The notes under the pieces: generated by a model
Databases searched by the model: none
The model's input: only the letters and a program-made list of their open reading frames with translations
What the model was told of the DNA's origin: nothing
NCBI GenBank assembly: GCA_050945755.1
Contig: JBMNTN010000087.1
Span: forward strand, 1-6,579
Origin: JAQVXR01 sp050945755
GTDB taxonomy: Bacteria; Bacillota; Dehalobacteriia; Dehalobacteriales; Dehalobacteriaceae
Reading direction: 5' to 3'
DNA length: 6,579 bases
Part shown: in pieces, positions 5,833 to 6,579 of the stretch
Layout: the number at the start of each line of letters is the position of its first letter
How positions within the stretch are numbered: the first letter of the stretch is position 1
Translations under genes and position numbers: made by a program

Positions 5833-6459
5833 CTAAAAATATTTTGGACAATAATCGTTTATCGGACACTCCGGACACTTAGGATTTTTAGCCGAACAGA
5901 TTTTTCTTCCATGACAAATGAGCCAATGGTGAGCCGCTCCCCACTCTTCCTGGGGGATAAGTTTTACTAGCTGGGATTCGGTTTCATTAACATTTTTTCC
6001 ATTACTTAAACCCAGCCGATGTGCTACTCGAAAAACATGTGTATCAACAGCCAATGCAGGAATGCCAAAGGCATTATTTAATACTACATTAGCGGTTTTC
6101 CGACCGACACCGGGAAGCTTCATCAATTCTTCCCTGGTCTGTGGCAGTTCACCGGCATATTTTTCGACAATTATCTGCGATGCTTTAACAATATTTTTTG
6201 CCTTATTTCTGTAAAGGCCACATGATTGGATATAAGGTTCCAATTCCTGCGGAGTTAAAGCCGCAAAATCCTGCGGCTTGCTATATTTTTGAAATAAAAT
6301 ATCAGTAATCTTGTTAACCTGATTATCGTTAGTTTGCGCAGATAAAATTGTTGCTACCAATAATTGAAAAGGAGAAGAAAAACGGAGAGCTGTCTTTGCC
6401 CCTTGATAATTATTCTTCAATATCTCAAAAATAATGTTATTGTTATCTTTTTTTGTCAT
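5833..6459 (-). CDS. nth: Endonuclease III (DNA glycosylase/AP lyase)
   Basis: Nth removes oxidised pyrimidines from DNA and nicks the abasic site in base excision repair. The 208-residue product has the normal length. It shows the helix-hairpin-helix LPGVGRKTANVV with the Schiff-base lysine at Lys121, the catalytic aspartate Asp139 in AVDTHVFRVAHRLGL, and the [4Fe-4S] ligands Cys188-X6-Cys195-X2-Cys198-X5-Cys204. The N-terminal segment PFQLLVATILSAQTND is also typical. The ATG at 6459 is supported by AGGGGAAG (6466-6473), six bases upstream. It is the first gene of a likely nth-ctpA operon; the two are 15 bases apart, although their functions are not obviously linked. All key residues are present. 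Confidence 0.97.
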   Translation of the reverse strand: MTKKDNNNIIFEILKNNYQGAKTALRFSSPFQLLVATILSAQTNDNQVNKITDILFQKYSKPQDFAALTPQELEPYIQSCGLYRNKAKNIVKASQIIVEKYAGELPQTREELMKLPGVGRKTANVVLNNAFGIPALAVDTHVFRVAHRLGLSNGKNVNETESQLVKLIPQEEWGAAHHWLICHGRKICSAKNPKCPECPINDYCPKYF

Positions 6460-6488
6460 AATTCACTTCCCCTATATATTTCCTTTAT

Positions 6489-6516
6489 GGTATACCCATC
6501 AGTACCTAAATGTAAA
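6489..6516 (-). promoter_or_regulatory. Possible promoter of nth-ctpA
   Basis: The minus strand has TTTACA (6511-6516), a 16-base spacer and TATACC (6489-6494), about 20 bases before the nth ribosome site. The match is moderate. The -35 box borders the hairpin element at 6522-6564, so if that element is an insertion it may have supplied or altered this promoter. Confidence 0.35.
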
Positions 6517-6579
6517 ATCACAACCACCCGCTCAGCGGGTGGTTTGCTCTAGCCCTATAAGGGCATGGTACCAGGCTGA
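6511..6579. mobile_element. Possible terminal end of an IS200/IS605-family element (cut by window edge)
   Basis: Two hairpins lie in tandem. The first (6522-6544) has a perfect 10-bp stem, AACCACCCGC/GCGGGTGGTT, with a TCA loop. The second (6552-6564) has stem GCCCT/AGGGC with an ATA loop. A short palindrome TGGTACCA follows at 6566-6573. Subterminal imperfect-palindrome hairpins next to an AT-rich flank are typical of IS200/IS605 ends, whose single-strand transposase TnpA recognises them, and this sequence style resembles such ends seen in clostridial genomes. No transposase is visible because the window ends at 6579. The exact boundary is uncertain (perhaps 6510-6521). Alternatively the first hairpin, followed on the minus strand by GTGATTTTAC, is the terminator of a gene to the right. 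Confidence 0.42.

Noticed and set aside
6364..6552. 62-codon plus-strand open frame over the nth start and the edge hairpins
   Set aside because: It is antisense to nth, with no ribosome site and no recognisable domain.

Overview
The window looks like a stretch of chromosome from an endospore-forming, low-to-moderate GC Firmicute, probably a Peptococcaceae/Desulfotomaculum-like member of the Clostridia. The reasons are the germination pair sleB-ypeB, strong AGGAGG ribosome sites with two TTG starts, consensus sigma-A promoters, and Bacillus-like gene neighbourhoods (tRNA order, speE next to speB). The genus-level placement is inference.

Layout, left to right: (1) 1-150, minus strand, the first 50 codons of a D-alanine--D-alanine ligase, followed by a 215-base AT-rich leader. 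(2) 366-617, minus strand, a two-gene tRNA unit (Cys-GCA then Leu-TAA) with its own promoter and terminator. (3) 750-2825, plus strand, sleB-ypeB, the spore cortex-lytic enzyme and its partner. (4) 2829-2859, a symmetrical terminator shared by ypeB and the opposing tRNA unit. (5) 2864-3318, minus strand, a four-gene tRNA unit (Val-TAC, Asp-GTC, Phe-GAA, Gly-GCC) behind two tandem near-perfect promoters. (6) 3338-3430, minus strand, a decayed fragment of agmatinase (speB). (7) 3451-4281, minus strand, spermidine synthase speE with its own promoter. (8) 4369-5817, minus strand, an S41/PDZ carboxyl-terminal protease with a C-terminal copper-amine-oxidase-N-like domain. (9) 5833-6459, minus strand, endonuclease III (nth), 15 bases upstream of the protease gene. 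(10) 6511-6579, a pair of tandem hairpins that resemble one end of an IS200/IS605-type element cut off by the window edge.

How the parts fit: everything except sleB-ypeB is on the minus strand. The six tRNAs, read in transcription order, are Val-Asp-Phe-Gly-Cys-Leu, a subsequence in the same order as the large trnD cluster of Bacillus subtilis (from memory). The sleB-ypeB operon therefore appears to sit, head-on, inside what was once a single tRNA operon. The speB relic lies exactly where the functional gene follows speE in B. subtilis, so the second half of a speE-speB operon seems to have been deleted down to about 30 codons. No complete undescribed system was found. The most informative signals are the speB relic, the split tRNA operon and the putative insertion-sequence end.
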